NCBI GenBank assembly: GCA_027923965.1
Contig: AP026969.1
Span: forward strand, 806,001-870,000
Origin: Comamonadaceae bacterium OS-1
GTDB lineage: Bacteria; Pseudomonadota; Gammaproteobacteria; Burkholderiales; Burkholderiaceae_C
Length of the DNA stretch: 64,000 nt
Direction: 5' to 3'
Under the pieces are notes generated by a model. The model had not been told where the DNA came from, searched no databases, and saw only the letters and a list, made by a program, of their open reading frames with translations. Positions 1-9,086 of the stretch are shown here, in pieces (positions within the stretch are counted from its first letter, which is position 1; the number at the start of each line of letters is the position of its first letter). The position numbers and the translations under genes were made by a program.

Positions 1-336
1 TACCGCTACTACAAGCACCACGGCATCGCCACCGAAATCATGGGTGCGAGCTTTCGCAACACCGGCCAGATCCTGGCGCTGGCGGGCTGCGACCTGATGA
101 CCATCAGCCCCAACCTGCTTGCCGAACTGGCCCAGAGCGAGGCCCCCGTGCCGCAAGTGCTGGACGCTGCCACCGCCGCCCGGCAGGCGGTGGAGCGGCT
201 GGCGATGGACGAACCGGCATTTCGCCTGGCACTGAACCAGGACGCCATGGCCACCGAGAAGCTGGCCGAGGGCATACGCCAGTTTGTGGTGGATGCCATT
301 GCACTGGAAAGTCTGATCGAACAATGCAAAACCTGA
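1..336 (+). CDS. tal: Transaldolase, C-terminal part (cut by window start)
   Basis: The reading frame is open from base 1 and gives about 111 residues ending at a TGA at 334-336. The segment [18 protein letters not shown], followed by TISPNLL and later HNQDAMA-like [18 protein letters not shown], matches the C-terminal third of TalB-type transaldolases of the pentose phosphate pathway, which transfer a dihydroxyacetone unit between sugar phosphates. The Schiff-base lysine lies upstream, outside the window. A copy of the dispersed intergenic repeat begins about 33 bp after the stop. The family assignment is firm; whether the whole gene is intact cannot be seen. Confidence 0.93.
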   Translation, partial: YRYYKHHGIATEIMGASFRNTGQILALAGCDLMTISPNLLAELAQSEAPVPQVLDAATAARQAVERLAMDEPAFRLALNQDAMATEKLAEGIRQFVVDAIALESLIEQCKT

Positions 337-368
337 CCTGCCTGGTGACAGCATTCACAACAGAAAAT

Positions 369-430
369 TAGGTGCCAAATATCCATCTCGCGCTTATTCA
401 ATAAGCATGCGAAGCTATAAATTAAGGAGC
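369..430 (+). repeat. Dispersed intergenic repeat, copy 1
   Basis: Contains CGCTTATTCAATAAGCATGCG, a stem with a short loop (described here in two parts: CGCTTAT and ATAAGC), followed by GAAGCTATAAATTAAGG, the degenerate right half. It follows the transaldolase stop. Same orientation as most other copies. Confidence 0.75.
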
Positions 431-537
431 ATTTGTCGTAGCCCGCATTTGCACGTCTACGTGTGCCAACGCACAGACTGCACCCGGAGCGGGCGATTAC
501 CGTGGAGGCTTGTTTCTACACTCTCCATGGAGACGCC

Positions 538-1017
538 ATGCAGCCTTTTTCCATGTCTTCGCCGTTGTCGCGCATGCCTTTCTTCGCGGTCCTGGGCGGT
601 GCTGCACCGGTGTCACAGGGGGTGGACAACCAATTCATCAGCCTGCTCGACAGCTACCGGCCCAGCGGCGGGTTGGCGCGGACGCAGGAAACGCTGGAGA
701 TGTTCATGCGCCGCTGCGGGCCGGACCTGGCGACGGTGGCGCGCTGGATGGCGCGGCGCGAGGTGCTCTACCTGGACTGGCATGCGCAGAGCTGGATGCC
801 GATGTTCCAGTTCGACCTGGTGGAGATGGTGCCGCTGCCGCAGCTGGCACCGGTGCTGGTGGAGCTGAATCCGGTGTATGCCCCCTGGGCGATGGCGGCG
901 TGGTTTGCCCAGCCCAACCCTTGGCTGGGTGGCGAACGTCCGGCGGAGGTGCTGGTGTCGAATCCCGCAGGCGTGCTGGATGCGGCGCGGGCAGACCGGT
1001 TCGTGGTGCTGGGCTAA
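538..1017 (+). CDS. Antitoxin-like protein with MbcA/ParS-type C-terminal segment
   Basis: A 159-residue protein. The ATG at 538 is preceded by GGAGA five bases upstream, so I prefer it to the ATG at 463. The C-terminus (AAWFAQPNPWLGGERPAEVL, then VLDAARADRFV) resembles the toxin-binding domain (DUF2384 type) of Xre/MbcA/ParS antitoxins, where 'NPxLGGxxPxELL' is typical. The N-terminal half (DSYRPSGGLARTQETLEMF) is not a recognisable helix-turn-helix. No RES or other toxin gene adjoins it, so it may be an orphan or have a different role. The similarity is by eye only. Confidence 0.6.
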   Translation: MQPFSMSSPLSRMPFFAVLGGAAPVSQGVDNQFISLLDSYRPSGGLARTQETLEMFMRRCGPDLATVARWMARREVLYLDWHAQSWMPMFQFDLVEMVPLPQLAPVLVELNPVYAPWAMAAWFAQPNPWLGGERPAEVLVSNPAGVLDAARADRFVVLG

Positions 1018-1136
1018 GAAGCTCCAAGACCGTTCTTGGTACGTAGGAAAGCACCCACACGCACAGTCGGTGATCACCGATGGCGCGGCCAGACGGGTAC
1101 CGCCAAGATGGGGGACTCACCCATCAGGAAAGCTCC

Positions 1137-1634
1137 ATGCACACCGAACCCCAAACCAAGCCCGAACTCAGCCACATTTGCAGCCTGATTGAATCCATTC
1201 CCGTGGCCATGCTGACCACCTTTGACAACCATGGTGCACTGGTCAGCCAGCCGATGGTGCCGCTGGAGATGGATGCGCATGGCGCACTCTGGTTTTTCAC
1301 CGACCTGCGTTCTGAAAAAATGGAGCATTTGCAGGTGGTCAACCTGAGTTTCAGCGATACCGAGCGCGCCACCTACGTGTCGATCTCCGGCCGGGGCGAA
1401 ATCCACGACGACCGCGAAGAGCTGGAGCGCCTGTGGACCCCGCTGGCCCGGCCCTGGTTTCCCGACGGCGTGGAATCCACCCACCTGGGCCTGTTGAAAA
1501 TCGTGCCGCAGGGAGCCGAGTACTGGGACGTGCCACATGGCCGCATGGTGCGCCTGGCGGCCATGGCCGCATCCGCCGTGGTAGGCCGCCCGGTAGCCCT
1601 GGGCGAGCACGAGACCCTGACGGATCTCTCCTGA
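1137..1634 (+). CDS. Pyridoxamine 5'-phosphate oxidase-like (general stress protein 26 family)
   Basis: A 165-residue protein. The ATG at 1137 has AGGAAAG just upstream; an earlier in-frame ATG at 1080 lacks a ribosome binding site. The pattern IESIPVAMLTTFDNHGALVSQPM, then LWFFTDLRSEKM and later a conserved tryptophan region, is typical of the split-barrel FMN-binding fold of GSP26/YdaG-like proteins. Members bind flavin and are often stress induced, but substrates are mostly unknown. It stands 22 bp before an AsmA-family gene on the same strand, so co-transcription is possible. Confidence 0.8.
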   Translation: MHTEPQTKPELSHICSLIESIPVAMLTTFDNHGALVSQPMVPLEMDAHGALWFFTDLRSEKMEHLQVVNLSFSDTERATYVSISGRGEIHDDREELERLWTPLARPWFPDGVESTHLGLLKIVPQGAEYWDVPHGRMVRLAAMAASAVVGRPVALGEHETLTDLS

Positions 1635-1656
1635 CCCACCCCGTTACCATGGCCCT

Positions 1657-3693
1657 ATGAATACAACTGCGATACGAACCGGTTCCAAATGGCGGATGGG
1701 GCTGGCCGCAGTGCTGCTGTGCACCGCGGGCGGGGTGGCCGTCGGCGAATGGCTGGGCTGGCCGTTTCTGGCGGCTCCGCTGCAGAATTTTCTGTCGGAC
1801 AAGCTGGACCGCAAAGTGCGCTTTGCTGACGAGGGCACCGCCGCCACCGGCTTCGCGGTGCGCTTCCTCGGCGGGATCCGCCTGCAAGCCCCGGTGTTGG
1901 AGATTGCTGCCCCGGCCTGGAGCACCATGCCCCCGATGCTGCGGGCCGAAGACGTGGCGCTGGAGCTGCGCTACGGCGATCTGTGGCGCGCCTACCAGGG
2001 CCAGCCCATCCGTATCCACAGCCTGCAGGCCCGCACGCTGACCGGCAATATCGAACGCATGGCCGATGGCCGGGCCTCCTGGCAGTTGGGCCAGCGCCCC
2101 CAGCCCGCAGCCACGCCGGACACCCCCGTCCGGTTACCCGAATTCGGCACCTTGCGGGTTACCAATGGCCTGGTGCACTACGTGGACGCACCCCTGTCGG
2201 CCAATATGGATGCGACGTTGTCGCTGCTGCCTGGCAGCGTGGCGGCCGATGGGCAGACCACCAGCCTGGTGAAGATCGAGGCCAAAGGCCGCTACCGCAA
2301 GCTGCCGCTGAAGATTGTGCTGGCCTCGTCGGCCGTGCTGCCGTCCGAGGGCGGCAAGACTTCGGTGCTGCCGGTGGAGGTGACCCTCAACGCCACCGTG
2401 GGCCGTGCGCAGCTGGACTTCAAGGGCATGGCCACCGACGCGTTGCAGCCGCAAAATTTCAGTGGCCACTTCAACGTCCAAGGCCCCTCGCTGGCGGCGG
2501 TGGGCGATCCGCTGGGGGTGACGTTGCCCACCACGGCTGCCTTCAAAACCAACGGAACCCTGGTCAAAACCGGTAGCCGCTGGCAGGTGGTGGTGAACGA
2601 CGCCACCGTAGGTGCCAGCCGCCTGCACGGCGCCTTCCGCTACGAGTCGGCGGGCCGCGTGCCCATGTTGTCAGGCAAGCTGGGGGGCAGCCGCCTGCTG
2701 CTGGCCGACCTGGGGCCGGTGGTGGGTACCACGTCCGCCGAGATGGCCGATGCTGCCGCCCCCGTGGCCACCAACGCCAAGGCCAAGGGCCGGGTGCTGC
2801 CCGACCGCGCGTTCGACCTGCCCGCTCTGCGGGCGATGGATGCCAACGTTCTCATCGCTATCGGCGAAGTGAACCTGAACACCAGCTACCTGGAGCCCTT
2901 GCAGCCGTTGGCGGTGCACCTGGAGCTGGCCGGTGGGGTGCTGCGCCTGCACGACCTGGTGGCCCGTACCGCCCAGGGCCAGTTGCGCGGCGATCTGGTG
3001 CTGGACGGCCGGGGCGACAAGGCCCTGTGGACCGCCGACCTGCGCTGGGACGCGGTGCGGCTGGAGCGCTGGCTCAAATTCACCCGCACCGATGGTGCCC
3101 CGCCCTATGTTTCAGGCCAGCTGTACGGCGAGGCCAGGCTGGCAGGACAGGGCCGGTCGACCGCGCAGATTCTGGCCAGCCTGCAAGGCACGGCCCGCAC
3201 CACCTTGCGCAATGGCAGTGTGTCGCACCTGGGGGTGGAGCTGGCCGGGCTGGACATCGCCCAGGGTCTGGGCATGCTGATCAAGGGCGACGACGCCCTG
3301 CCGGTGCGGTGTGCGGTGGCCGACCTGGTGGCCAAGGATGGCAGTTTTCGTCCCAAGGTGATGGTGGTGGACACTGCAGACTCTGCGGTGTGGGTGGATG
3401 GTTCGCTGTCGCTGGCCACCGAGGCGCTGGACCTGCGCGCCGTGGTGGTGCCCAAAGACTTCAGCCCGCTGAGCGTGCGCACGCCGATCAAGGTGCAGGG
3501 CACGTTCAGCCACCCCCAGGTGTCCCTGGAGAAGGCCCCTCTGGCCAAAAAAGCGGCGGTCTCGCTGCTGCTGGCCCTGGTGAACCCCTTGGCCGCGGTG
3601 ATCCCGTGGGTCGACCTAGGCGATGCCGATGCCGCCAAGCGCGGTGCGGCGGGCTGTGCGGCACTCACGCAGCGTTCGGCAGGTAAAAAATAA
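1657..3693 (+). CDS. AsmA family protein
   Basis: A 678-residue protein with one N-terminal membrane segment (about residues 12-32, MGLAAVLLCTAGGVAVGEW), then a long beta-rich periplasmic body and the AsmA C-terminal region (GTARTTLRNGSVSHLGVELAGLDIAQGL through PIKVQGTFSHPQVSLEKAPL). The end PWVDLGDADAAKRGAAGCAAL carries a single Cys, as in many AsmA relatives. AsmA-like proteins span the envelope and are linked to lipid transport and outer membrane homeostasis. The gene stops at the left edge of repeat copy 2 and converges with a regulator gene. Confidence 0.88.
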   Translation: MNTTAIRTGSKWRMGLAAVLLCTAGGVAVGEWLGWPFLAAPLQNFLSDKLDRKVRFADEGTAATGFAVRFLGGIRLQAPVLEIAAPAWSTMPPMLRAEDVALELRYGDLWRAYQGQPIRIHSLQARTLTGNIERMADGRASWQLGQRPQPAATPDTPVRLPEFGTLRVTNGLVHYVDAPLSANMDATLSLLPGSVAADGQTTSLVKIEAKGRYRKLPLKIVLASSAVLPSEGGKTSVLPVEVTLNATVGRAQLDFKGMATDALQPQNFSGHFNVQGPSLAAVGDPLGVTLPTTAAFKTNGTLVKTGSRWQVVVNDATVGASRLHGAFRYESAGRVPMLSGKLGGSRLLLADLGPVVGTTSAEMADAAAPVATNAKAKGRVLPDRAFDLPALRAMDANVLIAIGEVNLNTSYLEPLQPLAVHLELAGGVLRLHDLVARTAQGQLRGDLVLDGRGDKALWTADLRWDAVRLERWLKFTRTDGAPPYVSGQLYGEARLAGQGRSTAQILASLQGTARTTLRNGSVSHLGVELAGLDIAQGLGMLIKGDDALPVRCAVADLVAKDGSFRPKVMVVDTADSAVWVDGSLSLATEALDLRAVVVPKDFSPLSVRTPIKVQGTFSHPQVSLEKAPLAKKAAVSLLLALVNPLAAVIPWVDLGDADAAKRGAAGCAALTQRSAGKK

Positions 3694-3696
3694 AAT

Positions 3697-3761
3697 TTAT
3701 GCTTTTTAGGCCTCTCGTGCTCATGGGATAAGCATGAGCAGCTATTGAAAGAATAGCTAAA
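3697..3761 (+). repeat. Dispersed intergenic repeat, copy 2
   Basis: Contains CGTGCTCATGGGATAAGCAT, then GAGCAGCTATTGAAAGAATA. It fills the 63-bp gap between the converging AsmA gene and the FNR-type gene; the TAG stop of the latter lies inside the repeat. Confidence 0.85.
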
Positions 3762-4494
3762 TGAGCGGGCGTGGCTGCGGCTTGCCGTCGCCGTACAGGT
3801 CGGCCAGCCGCGCCAGGGCTTTGACATCGCGCATGTACAGGGTGCCATCTTCGATGTGGTGCAGTCCCCTGCGCTCCAATTTGCGCAGGGTCTTGTTGGT
3901 GTGCACCAGCGACAGCCCCAGGCCGTCGGCAATGTGCTGCTGGGTCAGGGGAAACGGCACACCCGCCTGGCCACCATCCGGCTGCAAGGCCGCGGCGCGC
4001 TTGAACAAAATGATCAGCAGCATGGCGATGCGCTCCTCGGCATTGCGCCGTCCGACCGACAGCAGGGTGTCGTCCACCATGGATTCCTCGTGCGCAGTGA
4101 GCCAGGTGATGTTGAAGCCCATGGTGGGCGAGCGGCGGTGCAGTTCCCACAGGGCATCGCGCTGGAACACGCACAGCTGTGCATCGGTGAGGGTTTGCAC
4201 GCCGTGGGCGGCAGCATCGTCCATCTTTTGCTGCACGCCAATGAAGTCACCCGCCAGCAGAAACGTCAGAATTTGCCGCCGCCCATCGCTCAGGGTCTTG
4301 TACCGAAAAGCCCAGCCGCTGCGCAGGGTGAACAGCGGGGCATCGGTCTGTCCCTCAAAAATCAGGGTTTCGCCCGCGCGCAGGTGGATCTCGCGGCGCT
4401 TGAGGGACTGCACCAGCGCCACCTCGTCGTCTTTGTGTTCAACAAACAGGGGCAGTAGCCGTAGCGGGCATTCGATGCACCGGACTTCATCCAT
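3757..4494 (-). CDS. CRP/FNR family transcriptional regulator
   Basis: A 245-residue protein with an N-terminal cyclic-nucleotide-type sensor barrel (about residues 20-140) and a C-terminal winged helix (PLTQQHIADGLGLSLVHTNKTLRKLERRGL region). The ATG at 4494 is preceded by AAAAGGAAA. Near the N-terminus it has CIEC (Cys6, Cys9), and another Cys in AQLCVFQRD, but I do not see the third N-terminal cysteine of true oxygen-sensing FNR (C-x2-C-x5-C). It may therefore sense something other than oxygen through a 4Fe-4S cluster. A small ORF starts divergently about 110 bp away. Confidence 0.88.
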   Translation of the reverse strand: MDEVRCIECPLRLLPLFVEHKDDEVALVQSLKRREIHLRAGETLIFEGQTDAPLFTLRSGWAFRYKTLSDGRRQILTFLLAGDFIGVQQKMDDAAAHGVQTLTDAQLCVFQRDALWELHRRSPTMGFNITWLTAHEESMVDDTLLSVGRRNAEERIAMLLIILFKRAAALQPDGGQAGVPFPLTQQHIADGLGLSLVHTNKTLRKLERRGLHHIEDGTLYMRDVKALARLADLYGDGKPQPRPLI

Positions 4495-4605
4495 GGCGTT
4501 TCCTTTTGCGGGTGGGTTGTAGAGGCAGCGCCCCCATGTCTTTTGACACTTTGTCTCCGTACCAATGCCACTACAGTGCAGCTTTAGGCTTATCGCACGC
4601 TTTTT

Positions 4606-4833
4606 ATGCACGCATCTTATCCACCGACTCCCCTGCCCGCCGCGGCCGACCGGCTGGCGATGGAAGACTGGGAGCTTTTGTTTGAAGCGGTACTGACGCG
4701 CCTGGGAGAAACCGTGTTGCGCGATGCTGCGACCCATCCGGTGTGCCCCGTGGTGCTGGAGTGTGTGGACACGCTGCACCAATTGCGGCGGTTGCACCCT
4801 TGCATCCTGCCTATGTGCGTTAGCGCACGGTAA
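4606..4833 (+). CDS. Small hypothetical protein
   Basis: A 75-residue reading frame beginning MHASYPPTPLPAAADRLAMEDWELLF and containing a helical central part with LHQLRRLHP. I do not recognise a family. No strong ribosome binding site precedes the ATG (CGCTTTTTATG). It is transcribed away from the FNR-type regulator and ends about 70 bp before a DUF3309-like gene. It could be a target of the neighbouring regulator or a chance ORF. Confidence 0.4.
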   Translation: MHASYPPTPLPAAADRLAMEDWELLFEAVLTRLGETVLRDAATHPVCPVVLECVDTLHQLRRLHPCILPMCVSAR

Positions 4834-4906
4834 ACCGCACGGCCAAGCCCTAGATTGGCGGTATGCAGCAACCGCTGCTGTCCAACCTATTTCAAGGGGA
4901 ATTTCC

Positions 4907-5065
4907 ATGAGTATTACCACCATCATCCTGATCGTCTTAGTTTTGATGCTGATCGGCGTGCTGCCGACCTGGTCGCACAGCCGTAGCTGGGGATATGGCC
5001 CGACCGGCGGCCTGGGTTTGGTCGTCGTGATCGTCATCGTGCTGCTGTTGATGGGCAGGATCTGA
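4907..5065 (+). CDS. DUF3309-type small membrane protein
   Basis: A 52-residue protein with ribosome binding site CAAGGGGAA upstream of ATG 4907. It has two hydrophobic segments, [17 protein letters not shown] and [17 protein letters not shown], joined by a [14 protein letters not shown] loop. The loop and length match the DUF3309 family, found widely in proteobacteria and of unknown function. The next gene starts two bases after its stop region, so the two are probably co-transcribed. Confidence 0.85.
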   Translation: MSITTIILIVLVLMLIGVLPTWSHSRSWGYGPTGGLGLVVVIVIVLLLMGRI

Positions 5066-5066
5066 C

Positions 5067-6374
5067 GTGAGAGCCGGTGCCGTCTATTCGTGCCTGGGCG
5101 TGGCCCTGCTGGGCGCGTGCGGGGAGATGGCGAAGTTGTCGGTGTCCGACGGCACCGGCCCGCAGCCTGTATTGCCTACGCCCGTGGTGACCCTGTTGCC
5201 CACGGTGAACATTGCACCGGCCCAGCCTTGGGCGCGGGGCATGCTGCCCACCGCTGCGCCGGGGACCCAGGTGGCGGCTTTGGCCACCGACCTGGTGCAC
5301 CCGCGCTGGCTGTACGTTCTGCCTAATGGCGACGTGCTGGTGGCCGAATCGAATGCTCCGCCCAAACCCGACGACGGCAAGGGCATCAAAGGCTGGGTGA
5401 TGGGCCTGGTGATGGGCCGCGCAGGGGCAGGCGGTGCCAGTGCCGACCGTATCACCCTGTTGCGCTCCAGCAAGGGCGATGGCGTGGTGGATGTGCGTAC
5501 CGTGTTGCTGGAGGGCTTGCATTCGCCCTTTGGCATGGTCTTGGTGGGTTCCGACCTGTACGTGGCCAACACCGATGCCGTGGTGCGCTTTCCCTATACC
5601 CCCGGTGACACGCAGATCCGCACGCCTGGCACGCAGGTCGTGGCTTTGCCCGCAGGCCCCATCAACCACCACTGGACCAAGAACCTGGTGGCCAGTCCGG
5701 ATGGAAAGCAGCTGTATGTGACGGTGGGGTCGAACAGCAATGTGGGTGAACGCGGCATGGCCGCCGAAGCCGAACGGGCGGCCATTTGGCAAGTAGATCC
5801 GCGCACCGGCACCCACCGGATCTTTGCCAACGGTCTGCGCAACCCCAACGGCATGGCATTTGCGCCGGGTGGCGCGCTGTGGACGGTGGTGAACGAGCGC
5901 GACGAGATCGGCAGCGACCTGGTGCCCGACTACATGACATCGGTGCGCGACGGCGCGTTCTACGGCTGGCCCTACAGCTACTATGGCCAGCATGTGGATG
6001 TGCGGGTGCAACCGCCCCAGCCCGCGCTGGTGGCGACGGCATTGGCACCCGATTACGCGCTGGGGCCGCATACTGCGTCGCTGGGTCTGGCATCGGCCGA
6101 GGGCACCAGCCTGCCGGCGGCTTTTGCCCATGGCATGTTTGTGGGCCAGCACGGCTCCTGGAACCGCAAGCCGCACAGCGGTTACAAAGTGATTTTCGTG
6201 CCGTTCAAAGGGGCGCAACCAGCGGGTGCGCCGGTGGATGTGCTGACCGGATTTTTAGGCGACGATGGCCGGGCCCATGGACGCCCGGTGGGGGTTGCGC
6301 TGGACAAACAGGGCGCACTGCTGGTAGCCGATGATGTGGGCAACGCGGTCTGGCGGGTGACGGCTAAATACTGA
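5067..6374 (+). CDS. Sorbosone/glucose dehydrogenase-like beta-propeller lipoprotein
   Basis: A 435-residue protein. The N-terminus has a lipoprotein signal with lipobox ALLGAC, so it is probably anchored in the envelope. The body has six-bladed propeller repeats typical of the glucose/L-sorbosone dehydrogenase family: [41 protein letters not shown] and [12 protein letters not shown]. Family members use PQQ and oxidise sugars or aldehydes in the periplasm. The substrate cannot be told from the sequence. It lies between the DUF3309-like gene and a phospholipase D-type lipoprotein, all on one strand. Confidence 0.87.
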   Translation: MRAGAVYSCLGVALLGACGEMAKLSVSDGTGPQPVLPTPVVTLLPTVNIAPAQPWARGMLPTAAPGTQVAALATDLVHPRWLYVLPNGDVLVAESNAPPKPDDGKGIKGWVMGLVMGRAGAGGASADRITLLRSSKGDGVVDVRTVLLEGLHSPFGMVLVGSDLYVANTDAVVRFPYTPGDTQIRTPGTQVVALPAGPINHHWTKNLVASPDGKQLYVTVGSNSNVGERGMAAEAERAAIWQVDPRTGTHRIFANGLRNPNGMAFAPGGALWTVVNERDEIGSDLVPDYMTSVRDGAFYGWPYSYYGQHVDVRVQPPQPALVATALAPDYALGPHTASLGLASAEGTSLPAAFAHGMFVGQHGSWNRKPHSGYKVIFVPFKGAQPAGAPVDVLTGFLGDDGRAHGRPVGVALDKQGALLVADDVGNAVWRVTAKY

Positions 6375-6390
6375 GAACGGAGGCGTGGAC

Positions 6391-7767
6391 ATGGGCTTTT
6401 TACGTGGTGTGGTGGCGGCCTTGTGCCTGGCTCTGTCGGGCTGCAGCAGTCTGCCCACCATCACCCCCGATATCGCCCAGCCACGCGGCACACCGATACG
6501 CCTGGCGGGCGCGCACGGCGCGCTGTCGGCAGAGCAAAGCAAGGCCATTTTGGCGCGCTTGCAGAGCAAGGGCACACCTACCGATATTTTTGAACGCCAC
6601 CTGGCGCTGGAAGAGGCGGTTGTGGGCAGCCCGCTGACGGCGGGCAACCAGGTACGGCTGCTGCAAGACGGCCCGGCAACCTACCGTGCCATGTTGGCGG
6701 CCATTGCTTCGGCGCAAGACCATATCAACATGGAGACCTACATCCTGGAAGACGACGCGGTGGGCCAGCAGTTTGCCCAGGCCCTGATGGCCAAGCAGCG
6801 CCAGGGCGTGCAGGTGAACCTGATCCGCGACAGCGTAGGCACTTTGGGCACCCCGGCGGCTTTTTTTCAGCAACTGACCGACAGCGGCATCCAGGTGCTG
6901 GAGTTCAATCCCGTCAATCCGCTGCTGGCCCGCGTGTCCTGGGAGCTGAACCAGCGCGACCACCGCAAGCTGCTGCTGGTGGATGGCCGCACCGCGTTCC
7001 TGGGCGGTATCAACATCAGCAGCGTGTACTCGGGTGGTTCGCGCAAGCCCAAAACCGCCGCGCCCGCCGAGGGCAGTCTGGCCTGGCGCGATACCGACCT
7101 GCAGCTGGAGGGGCCGGTGGTGGCCGAGTTCCAGAAGCTGTTCATCGCCACCTGGCAGGCGCAAAAAGGCCCACCGCTGGCCGCCAAAAATTACTTTCCA
7201 ACGCCCGAGCGTGTGGGCCAGCAGGTGGTGCGCGCCATCGGCAGCTCGCCGGACGAGGCCTATAGCCAAATTTACGTCACGCTGCTGTCGGCCATAGGCA
7301 GCGCCGAATCCAGCGTGCGCATCACCAATGCCTACTTTGCCCCGGACCCGCAATTGCTGACCGCCCTCAAGGCCGCTGCCGCGCGCGGCGTGGATGTGAC
7401 GCTCATCCTGCCCAGCCAGACCGACTCGTGGCTGGTGTTCCACGCCGGACGACGCTACTACGAGCAATTGCTGCAGGCGGGGGTCAAGATCTACCAGCGG
7501 CGCGGGGTCATCCTGCATTCCAAAACCGCCCTGATCGATGGTGTGTGGGCCACGGTGGGCTCGACCAACCTGGACTGGCGCAGCTTTTTGCACAACCAGG
7601 AAGTCAACGCGGTGGTGCTGGGGACCGACTTTGGCAGCCAGGTGCAGGCCATGTTCGACAAGGACCTGGCCGGGTCCGATCCGGTGCTGCTGACCGAATG
7701 GCAGCGCCGCGCCATCGACTTGCGGCTGAAAGAATGGTTTGCCCGCGCCTGGGAATATTGGCTATGA
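6391..7767 (+). CDS. Phospholipase D-family lipoprotein (cardiolipin synthase-like)
   Basis: About 458 residues from the ATG at 6391 (an ATG six bases earlier is also possible). The signal peptide ends in lipobox ALSGC. Two HKD motifs are complete: HRKLLLVDGRTAFLGGIN in the first half and HSKTALIDGVWATVGSTN in the second. These form the joint active site of phospholipase D/cardiolipin synthase enzymes, acting on phosphodiesters. Being a predicted lipoprotein makes a periplasmic location more likely than a classical inner membrane Cls. The stop overlaps the start of the next gene (ATGA). Confidence 0.9.
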   Translation: MGFLRGVVAALCLALSGCSSLPTITPDIAQPRGTPIRLAGAHGALSAEQSKAILARLQSKGTPTDIFERHLALEEAVVGSPLTAGNQVRLLQDGPATYRAMLAAIASAQDHINMETYILEDDAVGQQFAQALMAKQRQGVQVNLIRDSVGTLGTPAAFFQQLTDSGIQVLEFNPVNPLLARVSWELNQRDHRKLLLVDGRTAFLGGINISSVYSGGSRKPKTAAPAEGSLAWRDTDLQLEGPVVAEFQKLFIATWQAQKGPPLAAKNYFPTPERVGQQVVRAIGSSPDEAYSQIYVTLLSAIGSAESSVRITNAYFAPDPQLLTALKAAAARGVDVTLILPSQTDSWLVFHAGRRYYEQLLQAGVKIYQRRGVILHSKTALIDGVWATVGSTNLDWRSFLHNQEVNAVVLGTDFGSQVQAMFDKDLAGSDPVLLTEWQRRAIDLRLKEWFARAWEYWL

Positions 7768-8162
7768 ATAAATACTTTTTAGCAGGTGCGGTGGTGGCGG
7801 TGGTGATGGTGGCCATGGACGTGCTGTGGCTGGGGTTCATCGCCAAATCGCTGTACCAGGACGGCATTGGGCATCTGATGGCCGAGCGGCCCCAGGCCTG
7901 GGCTGCGCTGGCGTTTTACGTGGTGTATGCCGTGGGGCTGGTGGTGTTTGTGGTGGCACCACGGGCCGGGGTGGCGGGCTGGTACAGCACGGCCTTGATG
8001 GCCGCTTTATTTGGCTTTGTGGCGTATGCGACCTATGATTTATCCAACCTGGCGACGCTTCGAGCCTGGCCGTTGTGGCTGTCGCTGGTGGACATGGCCT
8101 GGGGCAGTGTGGTCAGCGCGGTGGCGGCCACCGCGGGCAAGCTGGCGATGGACAGGTTGTAA
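7764..8162 (+). CDS. DUF2177 family integral membrane protein
   Basis: A 132-residue protein with about four hydrophobic helices. It begins MNKYFLAGAVVAVVMVAMDVLWLGF and contains YATYDLSNLATLRAWPLWLSLVDMAWG, the conserved central part of DUF2177 proteins. The ATG at 7764 overlaps the stop of the phospholipase D gene by four bases, which suggests translational coupling. Function is unknown. Confidence 0.85.
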   Translation: MNKYFLAGAVVAVVMVAMDVLWLGFIAKSLYQDGIGHLMAERPQAWAALAFYVVYAVGLVVFVVAPRAGVAGWYSTALMAALFGFVAYATYDLSNLATLRAWPLWLSLVDMAWGSVVSAVAATAGKLAMDRL

Positions 8163-8176
8163 GGTGTTTTGTTGCG

Positions 8177-8195
8177 CTGGCGCAAAGAGCGCCAG
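8177..8195 (+). other. Short GC-rich hairpin after the DUF2177 gene
   Basis: CTGGCGC-AAAGA-GCGCCAG is a perfect 7-bp stem with a 5-base loop, 14 bp after the DUF2177 stop and before the universal stress gene. No T-run follows, so it may be a processing or pause site and not a full intrinsic terminator. Confidence 0.5.
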
Positions 8196-8242
8196 GCAGG
8201 GTAGGGGTACCGTGAGGCATTGCTATTCACAAGGAGCTGACC

Positions 8243-9070
8243 ATGGCCTACACAACATTGATGGTGCAACTGGAGCCGGGGCATGCCAACGCTGCGGTGC
8301 TGCGGGCCGCCGGGGATCTGGCGGAGCGGTTCCACGCCCAGGTGGTCGGCATTGCCGTGTGCCGACCGATGCAGATGGTGTATGGCGAGGCCTATTTATC
8401 GGGTGAGCTGATCGCGCAGGAAAAGAACGAGATGCAGGCTGAGGTGGATGCCGCAGAGGCCGAGTTTCGCAGCGCGCTGCAAGCCCGTGCCGCCGGGCTG
8501 GAATGGCGTTCGATGGTGATGTTTGCGCCCATGGCCGACTTTGTGGTGCACGAGGCCCGCAGCGTGGACTTGCTCGTCACCGCCCGTGGCATCAAGGACA
8601 GTCTGGACCCGTCGCGTGGGGTGTCGGTGGGCGATCTCATCATGCAGTTGGGTCGGCCGATCTTTGTGGTGCCACCGGTGCTGGAAGACCATTCGCTGGA
8701 GCGGGTGGTGGTGGGCTGGACCGATTCACGCGAAGCCCGCCGCGCCGTCGCCGATGCCCTGCCGCTGCTGCAAAAGGCCACGCACGTGGTGGTGGCCGAG
8801 ATGTCGTCCGACGCCGACTTTTCCAACGCCCACCAGCGCCTGAACGACGTGGTGGCCTGGCTAGGGCGGCATGGCGTGCAGGCCCAGACGCTGGTGGAGC
8901 CGTCCACCGGCGACGACGCAGCCGGGCTGGATGCCATTGCCGAGGAGCAGGGTGCCGGGGTCATCGTGGCCGGTGCCTATGGCCACAGCCGCCTGCGCGA
9001 ATGGGCCATGGGCGGCGTGACCCGCAAACTGCTACAGCACGCCGACCGCTACCTGCTGGTATCGCACTGA
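8243..9070 (+). CDS. Universal stress protein with two UspA domains
   Basis: A 275-residue protein preceded by AAGGAGCTGACC, a strong ribosome binding site. The N-terminal half is a degenerate UspA domain. The C-terminal half ends with GAYGHSRLREWAMGGVT, the G-2x-G-9x-G-(V)T ATP-binding loop of the family, followed by RKLLQHADRYLLVSH. Tandem UspA proteins are cytoplasmic stress factors. It converges with the large GGDEF/EAL gene, with a gap of only 16 bp. Confidence 0.92.
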   Translation: MAYTTLMVQLEPGHANAAVLRAAGDLAERFHAQVVGIAVCRPMQMVYGEAYLSGELIAQEKNEMQAEVDAAEAEFRSALQARAAGLEWRSMVMFAPMADFVVHEARSVDLLVTARGIKDSLDPSRGVSVGDLIMQLGRPIFVVPPVLEDHSLERVVVGWTDSREARRAVADALPLLQKATHVVVAEMSSDADFSNAHQRLNDVVAWLGRHGVQAQTLVEPSTGDDAAGLDAIAEEQGAGVIVAGAYGHSRLREWAMGGVTRKLLQHADRYLLVSH

Positions 9071-9086
9071 AAACGCCCTTGCGCCT

